Source: Gymnorhina tibicen (Eukaryota; Chordata; Aves; Passeriformes; Artamidae). From it: DNA of 64,000 nucleotides. Of the stretch, positions 12,701-26,263 are shown piece by piece (position 1 is the stretch's first letter; each line of letters starts with the position of its first letter). The position numbers were made by a program, and so were the translations under genes. A model generated the notes under the pieces. The model had not been told where the DNA came from. It did no database searches and worked only from the letters and a program-made list of their open reading frames with translations. The stretch is from the NCBI GenBank assembly GCA_013399875.1, contig VXAZ01001749.1, forward strand, positions 33,429 to 97,428, written 5' to 3'.

Positions 12701-15700
12701 TTTGTTTACATCCAAAATTTAATCACTTCAAGCACAGAGGAGCAATGGAAGACTGCAAACTAACCCATGAAAATCTGAGAAAGCCCTAAAAACTGAAACT
12801 GGATACTCAGGATATAAATACCTAAGTTATTTTTACTGTGTATTCCATTAGTACTCCAGATAGTCTAAAAATGATCATACTCCAGGCAAAACACAAAACC
12901 AGAGGTGGTGTTTATCTATCCAAGCACAGTGTGTAACCATGCAACACCTAAGTACAAGAGAGCAGAGAAAGGGAAAAAATGAGAGAGTAGGAATGGAAAA
13001 ACTGACAAGTCCATACCATGGATAAGTCTTATTTTCTCTCCTCCCTTAGGGAGAGCAGCTGTGAGTGACACGACTTGCCCAGTTCACCCCAGCCTGCAGT
13101 CAACATGCTGACATTTGGCAGTTTGACTGTGCCCTCTGCTGTTAACAAAACACAGGAAGGACTTACATGTCTTGGAAAGGGTTTCTAGGCAAACCAAAAT
13201 GGATTTGTTTTTAGAATCAAACATTTCTTCAAACTTCTCGAAGCACACTTGCAGCTGCAAAAACAAAGGTAAATGGGAAAATTAAAACATTGCCTTTTCT
13301 TTGTTTGCAAAATCACAGCCTCAGATGCCACAGAACAATGACTGCAATTCATGGAATGGAACAGCCTGAAAATGGTTGTTTATCTGTCACTTGAAACAAT
13401 TTGTCCAGCTGTTGGTTGCAACCCCAAAGATGATCTGGGATGGCTCAAAAAGCTCATGAAATCCGAACAGATTTCAAAAAAGAGATACTGATCTGTAAAA
13501 TAAGATTAATAATAACTAATAAAATTAATTATAGAAGTGTTGGGGGAGAGACCTTCATCTTCAGACTACAATGACTTATCCTGAGAGTTGACTGCTTTCT
13601 TCAGGCAGAAGGAAAAAAAGAACTGATATTTGCAGACCGCCACTACAGCTTGTTTTTGCTCCAGAGACCCACAGAAATTCCACCGCTGGCTCTGAAGCAA
13701 GTCCCCAAAGAACTTGACCCTAAGGCCACAAAGGCAATGGTATATGCAAAAAACCTTACAATTGTTGGTTTAAAGTATTTGAGTGCTTAAGACACACAAT
13801 GTAATATTTTCGATATCAGCATAGTAAAGGAGAGAAAGTGAACCTGAACGGTCTTTAGTATTTCTAACTCTTCATTGTTTTACATTCTGAATTTGAAGTA
13901 TCTTACCTCTTGAAGCCTGTCTTTGATGCTGGAAATAAATGAGCTTAGGACTTCACTAAAATGGAAAAAAACAACAAGTATGAACCAGAAATGTAAGTTA
14001 ATGAAGTGTACAAAAATTGATAAGATCACTGTAAAAATGAGACAGGAAACACTGCAAGGCATAAGGTAGTATGTAATGTGAGCACAGAAACATGACTACT
14101 TCAGGGGGCATAACCCTTTGAAGTCACCTCTGTTGTTTTAGGAAAACATGGACTCTGCAATGTAAAGTAAGAAAAAAATACATACACACACATGCCCATG
14201 TATGTCATATACATGAAGTTATGGGGTTTTTACTCCCAGATTTTTGGCCTCTCTCTCAAATTTTTAGTTGGCATTTGCACAACTGTCCATTAGCTGCTGC
14301 GGTGTGATCACTGTGTTATCTGCTCCGGAAGGACCCAGCCTGTGCGGTGACGTGCCAGTTGCTGCGATACACGGGTATTGTGTTTGGACTAAAATAACTG
14401 TGGGTAAAACACGGGAAAAGCTTCAGCATCAACAAAGCCCAGGCCAGGAAGAACAAATACTGCAAATCTTTTCCTCCTGAGATTATGCCTGTGGTTTCTG
14501 TTATCTGTCCTTTTAAGTTGAGCCAGCCTATCAGGAACCAGGCTATACTCATGATTAACCTGCAACACCAAAATGCACGGATGGTTGCTAAGCAAAGTGA
14601 TAACCTTTTCCTCTCTGAAGATTCAGGTCATTTTAAGTCAATCATTTGAGTGATCTAAATTACAACAGCCAAAAATATGCAGAGGCTGGGTAGAATCTAG
14701 TTGTGAGAATTAGGTAGTGCTTCTGAAATCTCTCTAGACTTATGGAAAGGAAGATACTCATTTTCTTAGTCAAACTTGCGGGGGATACAAATTGATAAAT
14801 TATACACTTATCGTTGCAAAGATAATATAGTTATTTCTATAAACAGGCTTCTAATCTGGGAGCAAGTCTGGAGTGTAGGAAGGAGCATAATTCATTTAAA
14901 GAAAAAATAAAGAATAATTATGAGTGATGCCTAAATATTTAAAACCACTTTCTCATTTCATTACAAAAATCTTCCTCTAATAGGCAACAGAGAATCAAAT
15001 TTTGCCTTATCAGAAATGAAGTGCCCATTGAAAAGGCAAAAGAGATATATAGCCAGATTTGATCAAAGGCTTTTAATAAAAACACCCTTCATTTTGGATG
15101 TTACATTACAAAACGTACAGTGCTAGGAATTATTTATAGGTGCACTGGGGAGTTTGCCGTATTTCATTTTTGAGCTTCAAATTACTGGCTTGTTCCTGAA
15201 AGTCCTTCAGGACCTACAGGTGCATGTAATTCTTGACATCTGACAAAGAGCAGATGCAAATTACATTAGCAAATAACACTTGTCTGTTATCAAAAAAACA
15301 ATACATAAAAATCTTGTCTGGAAATAAAATTCTAGAGATATGTGCAGGTTTATAAAGATGCAATCTGCACACAAGTGTGTTTGGCAATCCCCTCATCTGG
15401 CCCGAACGTGAGGGCCATGTTCAGAGTCCCTTTTATCAGTCCCCACATAGCCTATAGAATTTTGAGAAATAAGGGTTTTCACAGAGAATCAAGACAGAAA
15501 AAAGAAACAATACTGATTAGATAAAGAAGGACAAAGATAAATTCAGGTTAGAGTTTTGCTGTCCATGGGGCTTATGGCTGAATGTGTTACATAAATTGCA
15601 AATAAATCCTACTCTCTTACCTTGAGACTCTTTCCAATTAGAAATTATTTAAAACCTGAAAATACTTTTCTTGGAGAAATACACAGCTATGTCATGTATG

Positions 15701-18700
15701 ATTTGTAAGAGGGGAAGAAGGAGCTGCAGGGATAGTTAGTGATAACCACCAGCACGGAAAGAATTTCCAGTGGATGTCTACATACCGGTCATATTTGTCC
15801 TTTATTTTGTTCTTATTCACTTCAAAATTTTCCAAGACACTTTTCACTCTTCCTGCACCAAAATTAAGTGAACCTTTTTCTCTTGTTTCTTCATCAAATA
15901 ACTGTGGTTTTGTCTGGTATTTGGTAAAAATACTGGGCTCACTCTGTGACACAAACAAAAGAAAAATGTCCAAGTACAAAAATAATCAGAACAGTAATTA
16001 GAAGAAACCATTTGTTTATCCAGTGCTTTGCAGACAGAGATACCAGTGATTGGGCATGACAGATTAGACTGGATGAGGAGATTAAGAATTTAGTGAGATT
16101 ATGCCTCATTTAGTGTGCCTAGTTACATCAACTCCCTGTGGAACTGAGACCCAGCCCAAATTCCTCCAGATGCAGGTTTTTCTCTCATCTTGAGGATTTT
16201 CAGTTTGCTACAATTATAAGATGTGCAGGCTTTTCCCCTCCTGTGTTCAAGACAGAGACTATAAATGAATTCCAGGAACTGTGGAAAAGTTCAAGTTGTC
16301 AGTAGAATCTCCCTGTACAGGAATCTAAAAAAAAATCCTATTGAATTTCCTGGTGGATTACATAATTTTGCTGCCAACTAGCAACATCAACAGACTGTAG
16401 ATGAGTTTTTCACATGCTTCCATACACATTTTAGAAAAAGAAATTTAATATTAATATGAAAGCTTCATTCTACAAAGTTTCCAGATGCTTTGTGACCAAA
16501 ATGGAAATGCCCTTTCCTTAAAACATAAGAAAATGCAAATTCCATTCTTTTTTTTTTCATCGTGAAAGGTGAATTTCCTATTTTGTGTCTGATGAAAACT
16601 GCTCCTAGGCAAAATGCATAGGACAGCAGATAGCATCTGGAACTGAAGGACAGCCTGGGGCCTCCAAGCTGGCACCACTGCTTTTTCCTAATCTTTGCTC
16701 CAGGTGTGTTTATTTAGATCTGATGCTGTCTACTGGCAGTGCAGGAACTATTTTAGTGGAGGCTGGTAACATCAGAAACCATGAGCTGTAGGAGGAACAT
16801 TGTGAGCCCTACATCCCTACCCAAAATCATCCAAGCATCTGCCATAACCACAATGCAGCAAAGACATTGTCAGTGCAGGGAAGCAAACACTGAGTAGCGC
16901 TGACGTTCTTGCGGAAAGCTAAGGAAGTGAAACACAACGTTTTTGAAAGAAAAATAGATGTAATATTCTACCTTGGCTACGTAGGTGGTCTAAAGACATT
17001 ATCTTGAGAATAATTTCATATTATTTTAGTAACTCAAAAAATGTGATTGAAGAAAATAATACCCATCTCAATAATAATTTATAGCAATCTGTTATAAATA
17101 CCAGGTTTTCATCTGACCAGGCTGCTACTTTGTCTTGTCACAGTAAGTATGTGTATGTAGGAAGAAGATAACTTGATTTCAGCAGTTACTGACATTTGCA
17201 AATGTTACAACCTGATTTCAGCATTTTCCATTAACTTTGAGTGGTGGCTGTGTGCCTGCACAGGGCTGACTGAGAGCAAGACTCACATCCTGGGAGTTCT
17301 GCTGTCCCAGCTGCGAACCCAGCTCCAGCGGTGCTGTTGCCAACTGCACATTCTCCGGGCAGAACTGGGAGCCGAAGAGCAGCTGAGAATCACTCAGACT
17401 TGAGTAGTCACTGGCAGTGCTGCTCCGCATGGAAATCTTATTAGGCCTGAAATGGTGCAGAGAGGGATGTGAATGAGTCTGGAGCCATTAAAAAGCCAAA
17501 CAGAATTCCCTACATGGCCTGCTGGAACTGCTTGATTGTGGCCCACCCCAGCATGTTAATTTTTACTCTCTGCTTGGAAGGTGCTATTCCTATAATGGCA
17601 TAAGGTTGAATTCTAAGATAAACCAGGTGGGTTACCTTAAACTACCACATCCACACAGAGTGTGGTAGCTCCACACTCACCTTATAGGAGTGCAGGTGTT
17701 TCTCCAGCATGTCCTGCAGACAGAAGACCAAACCCAGGACTGGGCACCTAACATAGCTCATCCTACCCACCTTGTCAATCAGTCTTAGTTAAAAAGATAC
17801 CTTGGGCTCCTAACGAGTACTGGATCTCTCCCTTTCAGCTACTCTGGGTAAAAATTTCTGTTGTAACTCAGGTGTTGCTTCAATTAATTGGAAGGCAGGT
17901 CCAACAGAATAAAACTTTCTGACTAATAGTTGACATTCCTTGGGCATTTATTCTCCACATGCCTTAAGTCTGACACAGTAGAACAACAAATAAATAGAGG
18001 TAACATATGGCTGGATAATCTGATCTGAATTGTTGGAAATATTTCAAACATATTAACATGCTACTCAGAAGCACTTTTATTTCCCTTGAGCATTACTCAA
18101 ATAAATCTTTTCTGGATACCATTGATTTGGTGCTGTGTTGCTCTGATTCTACTCCTCTTCAGAAACACTCTTATACTCCTCTCCTGCTTTACGGACTAGG
18201 CTCATGGCACAGGACCAGCTTCTCTCAGACAAGCATTTCCCTGCACAGTTGCACTGCTTCTCATTGTGTTAGACGCTTGCTTCAACTTTTTGTTAGCAAA
18301 AATACATACAAAAGACTTCTTTCATTTTTCACAAGGAACTGTAGAATGTTTTGGGTTAGAAGGGACCTTAAAGACCACCTAGTTCGAACCCTCTTGCCAT
18401 GGGCAGGGACATCTTCCACTGTACGACGTTACTCAAAGTCCCATCCCTCCTGGCCTTGAATATTTTCAGAGATGGGGCACCCACATCTTCTCTGGGCAAC
18501 CTGTGCCACTGCCTCATCACCCTCCCAGGAAAGAATTTTTTCATAACAATCAATCTAAATCTACCGTCTTTCTGTCTAAATGATCACTATTCCATTGCTC
18601 CACATCCACAAGGACTGGCAGAGTGTTTAGGTTAGAACCAAACACAAAAAAAGCTGGGCCAGGTTTATATTCTCAGTTCTTGCTTTTTTTGAGCTACCAA

Positions 18701-21700
18701 GATGGAGAGATGTGTTGCTGCCTTTGGAGCTGCGAACTAGAGACCAAAATTAATTAAAATAATTAATGAAAATTTTACACAAGACTTTTCTTCCATATCA
18801 AATGATACAAGTAAAGGAGAAGGAACAGGAGAATAATTCATGTGTATAACAAGAGATGATCACCCCAACATTTATTAGCAGTGACGTGTTTGGTTAATCC
18901 CTAGTTTTGGAAGGAGCCCAAACATATAGACACAACAGGGAAAGGATTTAGCAGCAGTACTTGAACTGCTCAGTCTCCGTTATATAGTAGTGTCACTGAC
19001 AATATCATATTAATACTTTTGGCTTTAAGCTCACTGAGTACACTGAGCTGCAGGCAAAAATAGATGAGGTATGGGTTTCTGGATTCTCAAAAAGCCAGAT
19101 AAGTCTGTCTGAATTCAAAACTTCTCCCTTAATCCCTCTCTGCACCCCAAATCTGCTAAGAAAAAAATCTGAATACAGTTTTACTTGCACAGCTTCTTGT
19201 TTCCATCTCAGTGAAGCTTTGCAAAAAAAAAAATTTCTTAATCTACAGCCAGTATGTGGGGGAGACATGTGAGCACATGGGCTGCCATGACCCCACACAG
19301 GCAGAGCCCCTGCCTGCAATGTGAGTAGCACATCTCCTGCACCAGTTTTCTAAATCCTCCTGTCTTCCAGCCAAATAAAAAGCTCCCTCTTAGTTTGAGG
19401 AAGGGTTTTTATAATCTTTACATGCTTTACTGTCTTAACAAAACCCCTTTGAAAGTGTCCAGTACAACTGGTGAATATCACACCCCACAATATGCTCGTT
19501 TTCTCAGATCCTTTGTTACTTAATACCTGAAGCACAAGATTCTTATAACAAAGATTTTATGAGGAGTATTGAGCTGAGAGGACTTTATGAGCCAAGTTGA
19601 CTTCCTAGGCTTATTCTGCACTACAACCAAAGGCTGCTGTTGGCTGCTCTGGAGCCCAATTTTTCTGTCTTAAGTCCACTACTTCAGCAGCTGGTTTAGG
19701 AATTATGGCACTTCTGCAAATTAGAGGGGGAGGTGAAACAGATGTCTCTTTTGAATACACTTATTCCCCTGAGCAATGGATTTCTTTCTCCCTTGCTTAA
19801 CACTGCTGGCAATTAATTTACTAACAAGACCATCTGGGCAAGCCATCAGCCTGGCCATGCTTGGCCCAGGCCTGTCCCTGACGGAGAGATCGGACAACTG
19901 TGATCACATGTGGGATCAGATCCGTGATCAGGCAACTCCAGCTCTTCTAACCACCTGACCATTCCCTTCAGAATGCCTGAGATGCAGGGATGCATGTTCT
20001 GTCCTAAATATAAACCCTTTCCCATAAACAGCGAGGAAACATCCCAGATATGCAATCCCAGTTAGCAGTCCCTCCTAAGTGATGCAGTATTTTACCTCAG
20101 GAGAACTTCTGGCTTTCTGATAACATCAGCCATGCCCCAAATCGTCCGTGTGTTGGTGCCCATAACATTCCTTTGGTACTGGCACTAGCATATGCATCCA
20201 AAGCAAAATCAACTTTAGACACGTAAACCAAGTTCTTGACAGCTCCAAAAAATGGTAAAACATCCTCTGCTGACTGATGGTATAATTTCATTTTCCCACC
20301 TAACTCAATGCAAGGTATTGCAATATTGGCAGCTCCAACCCTTTCTCGTAATATGAGCGTGATCTAAAAAATCTGCAGCGTTCTGCATATCTGGGGGGTC
20401 AGTTAGATCGTCACAGTCTCTGTTTCCCTGTTGTCAGTGGAAATTCCCCCTTTATAGGAGGAGTTAGAACTTCCAAGAACTTCTTTCATTTTTCTAATTT
20501 TCTGATTTCCACTCCAAATATTTTAGCACAACCCCAGGCAAACATTCACCTTTCATTCAAAGGTTCTGCCTTGCCTCAAAACAAACATGGCATGCAATAA
20601 TTACTCTCTTCTTGTGTTTCCTAGACGTTCTAGGGACATTGACAAACTAAAACTTCATAACTGTAAATTGCCATAGGCCTCATCAATCTTTTTTTAGAAC
20701 TGGTATTCGTATTCTGTTGTTTGGATCCATCCTTATGTGCCAACACCAAGGTTTAAGAGTCATTTGAAAAAGCAAACTGAGACTTCTACAATCTGCAACA
20801 TAACATTTATCTGCAGTGCTGCTATAAGTGATTCTCTCTGGTTCTGTCATCCCCACTGAACCTGTGCCAACATCCCTCTTCTTCTCAGGCACTGTGGGTG
20901 AAGCTCACTTACACCTTTCTGACACATTTCTTCAAAGTGCAGTAAAGCCTCTTTCCCAAAGAAGAGATCTTTCTCTCCTAGTAGCAGTATCTTGAGTAGG
21001 ATCAGTGCCATAAAGTCTCTCTTCTCCTGGTTCCCCTCCAGAAAATCTCACAGCCCTTTCTGCTCCTCCTCATTTAGGGACCAGGGCTGAATCACAACAA
21101 ATCCAGTTCAAATTCTGGGAGCTGCCGTTCACCTGCTCTTCCTCCTGGCTTTAGCCTGTATCTATAGGAACTGTCTCTAGCTCCTCTATACTGCTCTCAT
21201 CCTCACTATCAGCTGCCTGCCAATGTGCCAATGTGCTCAGCAAATGAGCAAGGATCAGCCTTGGCTTTGGGTGCAGGAGAGCTGGAGGAGTTTAAATCAA
21301 GGAGTTTTAGCTGCTATTGCAGCCTCCAGCCATTTGTCATCTCTTCACTGGAAACAGTCATAGTTGAAAATTACTCTTCTGCTTCCTGTCCTCTGGAATG
21401 GCATGACCTGCTTGCTGCAAATAATTTGCACCACATCCTAAAAGGAATTTCCACAAACAGATTTTGGCACTGGCCCGAATGCATTAACCCCAATGAAATC
21501 CCTCTCGGTTATTCAGCTCAAACACTGCCTCCAGTTTCCAGATTTCAGGTTCAAAATCCCTCTGGTCTGATTTTAATTTCTCAAGGTCATTTTTACTTTC
21601 TATGAGTTTATTCATTAGTTATTCAGCTGTGATTCAATACTGCCCAGACATTCCTTACCTTGGAATCCATGTTAGCCCTTTGTCCTGAGCTGGTTGCCCG

Positions 21701-24700
21701 TTACAACAGAGCCTTTTCCTCAAGAGGAGATTAGGATTTCTGCAGAGCAGCCCTGTTTGCTCCCACAAAATGCATCCCCAACCATATTAAAAGTTAGGCA
21801 TCTGGGGACAGGGATATTTTTTGCTCCCCCTCCTCTAGCCTGAAGCCATCTTCCAGCCCGCACTTTACAGCCCCGGTTTCTCATTCCTGTGAGGCTCTGG
21901 AATTTTACAGCTGCTCTCCTGGTCTTTGTCCTGGCTGTCTCCTTCATTTTCTGCTTATTCTCAGACCTTAATGCAACTTCAAAATATGTGAGCTGTGATG
22001 TGGGATGGAATTTAATGGAATAATGGATTGAATGAGGTTGTTAAACTTTGAGGTTATTCTCAACAGCAGAAATAAACTGTAGAGAGTAGTGGCCCAAGTA
22101 GGCTTTAACTTCAAGAGTCTGTTTTGAATGCCTCTTTAATATTTTCATAATTTCTTGGCCTTACACAGTCTCTGGCAGGCTCTCTGCTTCTGATGTCTTT
22201 GGAAGTCAGTATATGAGTAGCTTTTATGCATTTAGCAAGTTACTTCTTTTCTCATGGTACAAGAAATTTCTCATAACTTCAATTTCAAATCTAAATAATC
22301 AAGTCTAAATAATCTTTCTGCCTCAGGCAAGCATTTAACTCTTTGGGCTGTACAGTTTAATTTATTTTTAAATGAAGTTTCTTACTACTATTCCAGTGTC
22401 TTTTTTTTTTTTTTTACTAACAGTAGTGGATTTTTTGGCTTCTTCTGCTCCTGCAGATACTGACTCCAGTTCCCTACTGCCACTCTCATGGTAGCACTAC
22501 AAGAGTAAATAGCCTGAACATGGGTCTTGTGCTCAGCTCAGGGCCAAGGCAGGATATGTCTCTTCCCCTGTGAGCTCCCTGGTGGAGGCAGGTATTGATG
22601 GTGTCTGAAAATCTACTTTCAGCATCATACCCCTGAGATGCTTATCCAGTCAATCAAAGGCTGATTGAAGCATCACTGCTTTTGTGGCTGCTGTTCTCGC
22701 ATCGTCTGTGATCTCCCTCCGCCAGCCCTCCTGGCTGGGCAGGCGGCAGCACTGCTCTAATGTGGCACTTTCTCTAATGAAGGCTGGCATTTCAAACCAT
22801 AAAAACTGTGTCCTTTGTCAATACACTTCAACTGAGCCTAAGCTTTCCCAATATTGCTGTCATGTGATCCCCTTACACCCTGTAAAATAACTGGCATCCT
22901 GATATTATTGTCCAACCTGATAAGCTTCCCTCTGCTGCATTTCTAGTATCTCTATTATGTCAATATTCATACATAAAACCAGGTGGAACAGGGACTTTGG
23001 TTCCCTACACCCTTTTTTTCAGGCTGTTAGGGTTGCAGAGAAGCACTTGTGTGTCTGACAGATAACAAATAAAACCCAGAGCAGTTTTGGGCTTGTGCAG
23101 AGCTGTGGCCATGAGGGCAATGCATCACTGGAGCTCTGCATTTCCTGGGGACCTGGTGGCAGCTGCTCTCAGAAGTAACACCCTGACTCAACTTGCAAAG
23201 AACTCACAGAGTGAGTCATACTCTGCCTAGATTATATGCTGATTTTATGTTTCATTTTTAAAGCTCCCTGAAAGATCTTTCTGGGGATTAAACAGCATAC
23301 CCTGCTGTGGTGGGAAAGGTTTCTAGTAAAAGAAGTGAGCCAGGGAAAAGTAATCAACACCTTTTCCCCCTATTTCACATACAAACACACATTCACATGT
23401 TCCTGTAGGAAACTTTTCTTTCCTTTAGAAAAAGTTAATTGTCCACAGAAAATTTTCTCCCCCTTCTTACCTCTTCCAAAAACCCAGCTGCATTTCCAGT
23501 AATGTTTTATGCCCTATTTGACCCTTTTGAACTCACTTGCAAAAAAATGTGGAATGCTGAGGAGTGGGTGTTAAAATCTTGCCTATATTTTCTTCTTGCA
23601 TTAATAAATGAGTTAAAAGGGAAGACAAGGTGATAGGCTACTTTGGAGGAGGAAGAAATTCAAGTGATCTCTTTCCAAATAGGCATCTGTGCTTCTTCCA
23701 CTCATTTCCTTTCCTATGGCACAACTCCACAGAATTATTTATATATTAAAAAATATATCTCTTATATATCTTGTATATAATATAAAAATTTAATTATATA
23801 TTTTATATATAATATTATTTCTTTTTAATATATACTCTAAATTTCCCCTCCTCAGTCTCTGACCAGAAAGAAAGTCACAGGTTTTCAAACTTAGAAACAA
23901 TTTACTGAAAACTAACAAACCCCCAAAAAACAAGCAAAATAAATTTGCAGATACCAAGAAGACAATAGAGTTATAACGCACAATTATAAAGACAAAACCA
24001 TGACAGATATAAATACATTTTTCCCTGAACTGGCTCCCCTTTGCCCCCCACATCTGTGCAAAATTCAATTAATTCATATATATGTGACAAGCATTTTTAT
24101 AATGGGCAAGAAAATGACTATTATCTTTTCATTATCATCCATCATTGTGGTAACATCTGGCCAAAGAGACAGTATGACTAAAACTGTGAATTTGAACAAG
24201 TTAGTTATGTAAGTGGGTTATTTAACTAACAGAGGCTCAGAGCATCAAATTCATCAATTAGCTTGTCTGGAGTCAAACAGGAGATGAATCCCATTGCCTT
24301 TTTTAGCTATGTGATACAAAGGATGCTCTGAAGTACAAAATGCAGCTTGTCTTACATATTTGCCCTCCAGATGTTTACATCTGAATATTTGTTGTTTCAC
24401 TGTAGGTTGAAGGTGTGGGGAGTTCTAGCTGCTCATTGGCTTCTGCTGGGAAAAAAACAAGCCATGCGTATAAATGCAGGATATGGAATAATTTCTGAGT
24501 TACATAATGTGCAGTAATATTGCACATCATAATTCATTCTATCTGCCCTCTGCACAGGCAAGAGGAACACTTAACTTGTCTAATGAGATGAGGACAGCTC
24601 ACAGGGCTTCCCCAAATACACCCTGAATGCACAAGGGCACAGCTTTCAGCCGATGCTGATTTTTAGATTCCCAGCAGTGGTGGATATATGGCAGTGCTGG

Positions 24701-24925
24701 CAGGCTGGGGATATAAACAGGATTCCAGGGGAGGCTAATGAATTCCCATTAGATTTCCCTAATTAGCCACAGATCAGTTCTGGACATGTTTCACTTCACT
24801 GCCATCACCCCTGCCAAGTGTTTGGTCTCCCACCCCATCCCCTCTCCGTCTCCCCCCACTCATACTCACCCGAGGGCTGTTGGTGTGCTCAGCATCTCCT
24901 TGATGTTCCAGACGTTGAAGTTCAT
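3740..24925 (-). CDS. IHO1: IHO1 (CCDC36), interactor of HORMAD1, meiotic break factor
   Basis: Seven coding exons, read right to left: 24925-24870, 17446-17287, 15943-15786, 13955-13907, 13254-13167, 5939-5836, 5059-3740. All borders are GT-AG, phases agree, and they join into 644 residues (human about 594). Recognition rests on the N-terminus MNFNVWNIKEMLS, the block DYSSLSDSQLLFGSQFCPEN (about residues 33-52), SIFTKYQTKPQLF (about 76-88), a predicted coiled coil over about 115-240 encoded by the four small exons, an SSQTSP motif at the start of the long last exon, a basic Ser-rich middle and an acidic C-terminus ending LLFDCDSSD. In mammals IHO1 binds HORMAD1 on unsynapsed chromosome axes and works with REC114 and MEI4 to allow SPO11 to cut DNA. 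The first coding exon stands 7.4 kb from the second and encodes only 18.7 codons, so it is easily missed. The family call is firm; activity in birds is inferred. Confidence 0.92.
5940..13166 (-). other. IHO1 intron between coding exons 5 and 6 (7.2 kb)
   Basis: A long AT-rich intron. I see no nested gene, no tRNA and no clear transposon. Short open frames are frequent but look random. The donor is at 13,166 and the acceptor at 5,940 on the minus strand. Confidence 0.6.
13956..17286 (-). other. IHO1 introns 2 and 3 (except coding exon 3)
   Basis: AT-rich intronic DNA on both sides of coding exon 3 (15943-15786). Apart from short A/T runs and a small CA/TA-rich patch near 14,180-14,215 I see nothing of note. 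Confidence 0.55.
18338..18605 (-). mobile_element. CR1 LINE fragment, 3' end, minus orientation
   Basis: Read on the minus strand this ends with the typical avian CR1 3' end: the stretch that runs into aaggtcccttctaaccc and then an attcta-type tail near 18,340. The upstream part matches the usual CR1 3' region, including the stretch about a small number of summed phrases such as gccactgcctcatcac on the plus strand. It is a short 5'-truncated copy inside IHO1 intron 1, with no intact coding sequence. Confidence 0.85.
18610..24869 (-). other. IHO1 intron 1, left of the CR1 copy removed
   Basis: The long first intron of IHO1. It holds a 15-T run at 22,401-22,415 and an AT-only microsatellite-like stretch at about 23,740-23,832. 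Between about 19.9 and 21.95 kb the minus strand has several short exon-like open pieces that I could not identify (see findings). No complete nested gene is visible. Confidence 0.5.
23740..23832. repeat. AT-rich microsatellite-like tract
   Basis: About 90 bases made almost only of A and T, with repeated tatata and ttatat words. It lies in IHO1 intron 1 and shows no coding character. Confidence 0.75.
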
Positions 24926-25110
24926 GTTGTTCTCAGGGCTGACACCCCGGCAGGGAGCCCCCAGCCAACACCATGGCCCCGGCCCTCATGGCCTCTCCCC
25001 GCCAGCAGCGGCCATGGTGCCACAGTGCCCCGCAGGCAGGAGGGAGATGGAAGAAGATGACCAGCCCCTCTCAGGGCAGTGTCACCTGTGTCCTGTGGCT
25101 GTGGGGACAG
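24926..25110 (-). promoter_or_regulatory. Probable IHO1 5' UTR and promoter region
   Basis: Directly upstream of the IHO1 start codon (minus strand, ATG at 24925) the sequence becomes GC-rich. No TATA box is evident. The role is inferred only from position. Confidence 0.35.
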
Positions 25111-25199
25111 CCCAGGGGGACACAGCCCTGCAGGCCCAGGGCAGGCCTGGCCTGAGGCCCTCCACAGGCCTGGGATGCAGCTGACCACTGGGCCTGCCC

Positions 25200-25570
25200 A
25201 CCTTGTGGGGCCTGCGGAACCTCAGTGCCCTGGGGCAGTCCCTGGGTCTCACCCTGGGGCTGGGAGTCCCTGAGGTCAATCTGAGCCTGAGGGTCCTTGG
25301 GGTCACCCCAAGCTGAGAATTCCTGGATTGCACTGTGAGGCTTGAGAGGCCTGGGGGTCCTATGGGTGTCCCTGGGTCTCATCCCAAGGCTGAGGGTCCC
25401 TGGATTTCACCTCAAGGCTGAAGGCCCCTGGACCTCACCCTGAGGCTTGAGATGCCTCGAGGTCCTATGGGGGTCCCTGGCTCCTTCCCTGGAGCTGAGG
25501 TCCCTGTGGTCACGGTCCCTGGATCACACCCTGAGGCTGGGGGGGGTCTCTGGATCTAACTCTGTGGCCA
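25200..25570. repeat. Degenerate minisatellite, unit about 35 bp
   Basis: A run of imperfect units built on the theme CTGAGG-CTTGAG-GGTCCCTGG-TCTCACCC. Roughly ten units can be followed by eye; they differ by substitutions and small indels, so the array is old. It begins about 275 bp upstream of the IHO1 start codon, on the promoter side. Confidence 0.75.
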
Positions 25571-26247
25571 TGGACCCAGGATCAGCCCCAACTCCAGTCA
25601 CTCTGCAAGTCAGCCCTTGCCCCTCACCTGGAAGCATAGCCCCAGGCACAGGGGGTCATCACAGGACACTGGGAGGAAGAAAAAGTTGAAAGCTTGGAAC
25701 CTGGCACACTGAGGATTGCTCCCATGGGAGCATGGCAGCCACAGCACCCATTTCCTTCATTTCCAGAGGCTGTGTGGTCTCTCATGTAAATACCTCTGGC
25801 AGAAATGCAGAAGGATTTAATTTCACCCATCAGAAGTATGACAAAAATAACCATCATCTAAACATTCCCCAGAGAAACATTCTCAAATACAGTTTTACTG
25901 GATTTTTTGCCTTGTGGTTCTGTAACCCCCATGTTTAGGAATGTAAAACAGGCATGTTTGCTCGCTTGCCTATTTTTTCCTCCTTTAATTCAAAACTATT
26001 TCAATACCAGTTAAAATGTTTGTTTGCTGGCTCTGAAGATACTCCATAAGCACTAAACCACTGCAGAAATAAGGTTGACATAAATTTGTGGATAGATCAG
26101 GGGAATTACTTACATTCCCCTTTATTCTCTTTTACCTTTAGTATTAAAGGCAGCCCGGAGCTCAGGGGTGTCAAAACAATGTCTTTCTTGATGTATATAC
26201 CTGGTTTCCTAATCAAATCCCATGTAGATAAAGCTTTCACTTTAGAC

Positions 26248-26263
26248 AAAAAAAAAAAAAAAA
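26248..26263. repeat. A16 homopolymer
   Basis: Sixteen consecutive A residues with no obvious retrotransposed sequence before them. It may be a slipped homopolymer or the tail of an unrecognised retrocopy. Confidence 0.8.

Noticed and set aside
17642..17668. Short inverted repeat CTACCACA/TGTGGTAG
   Set aside because: An 8-bp stem with an 11-base loop is expected by chance in a window of this size; no other support.
18378..18395. A tRNA B-box-like word (AGTTCGAACCC)
   Set aside because: It lies inside the CR1 fragment and has no matching A box or cloverleaf.
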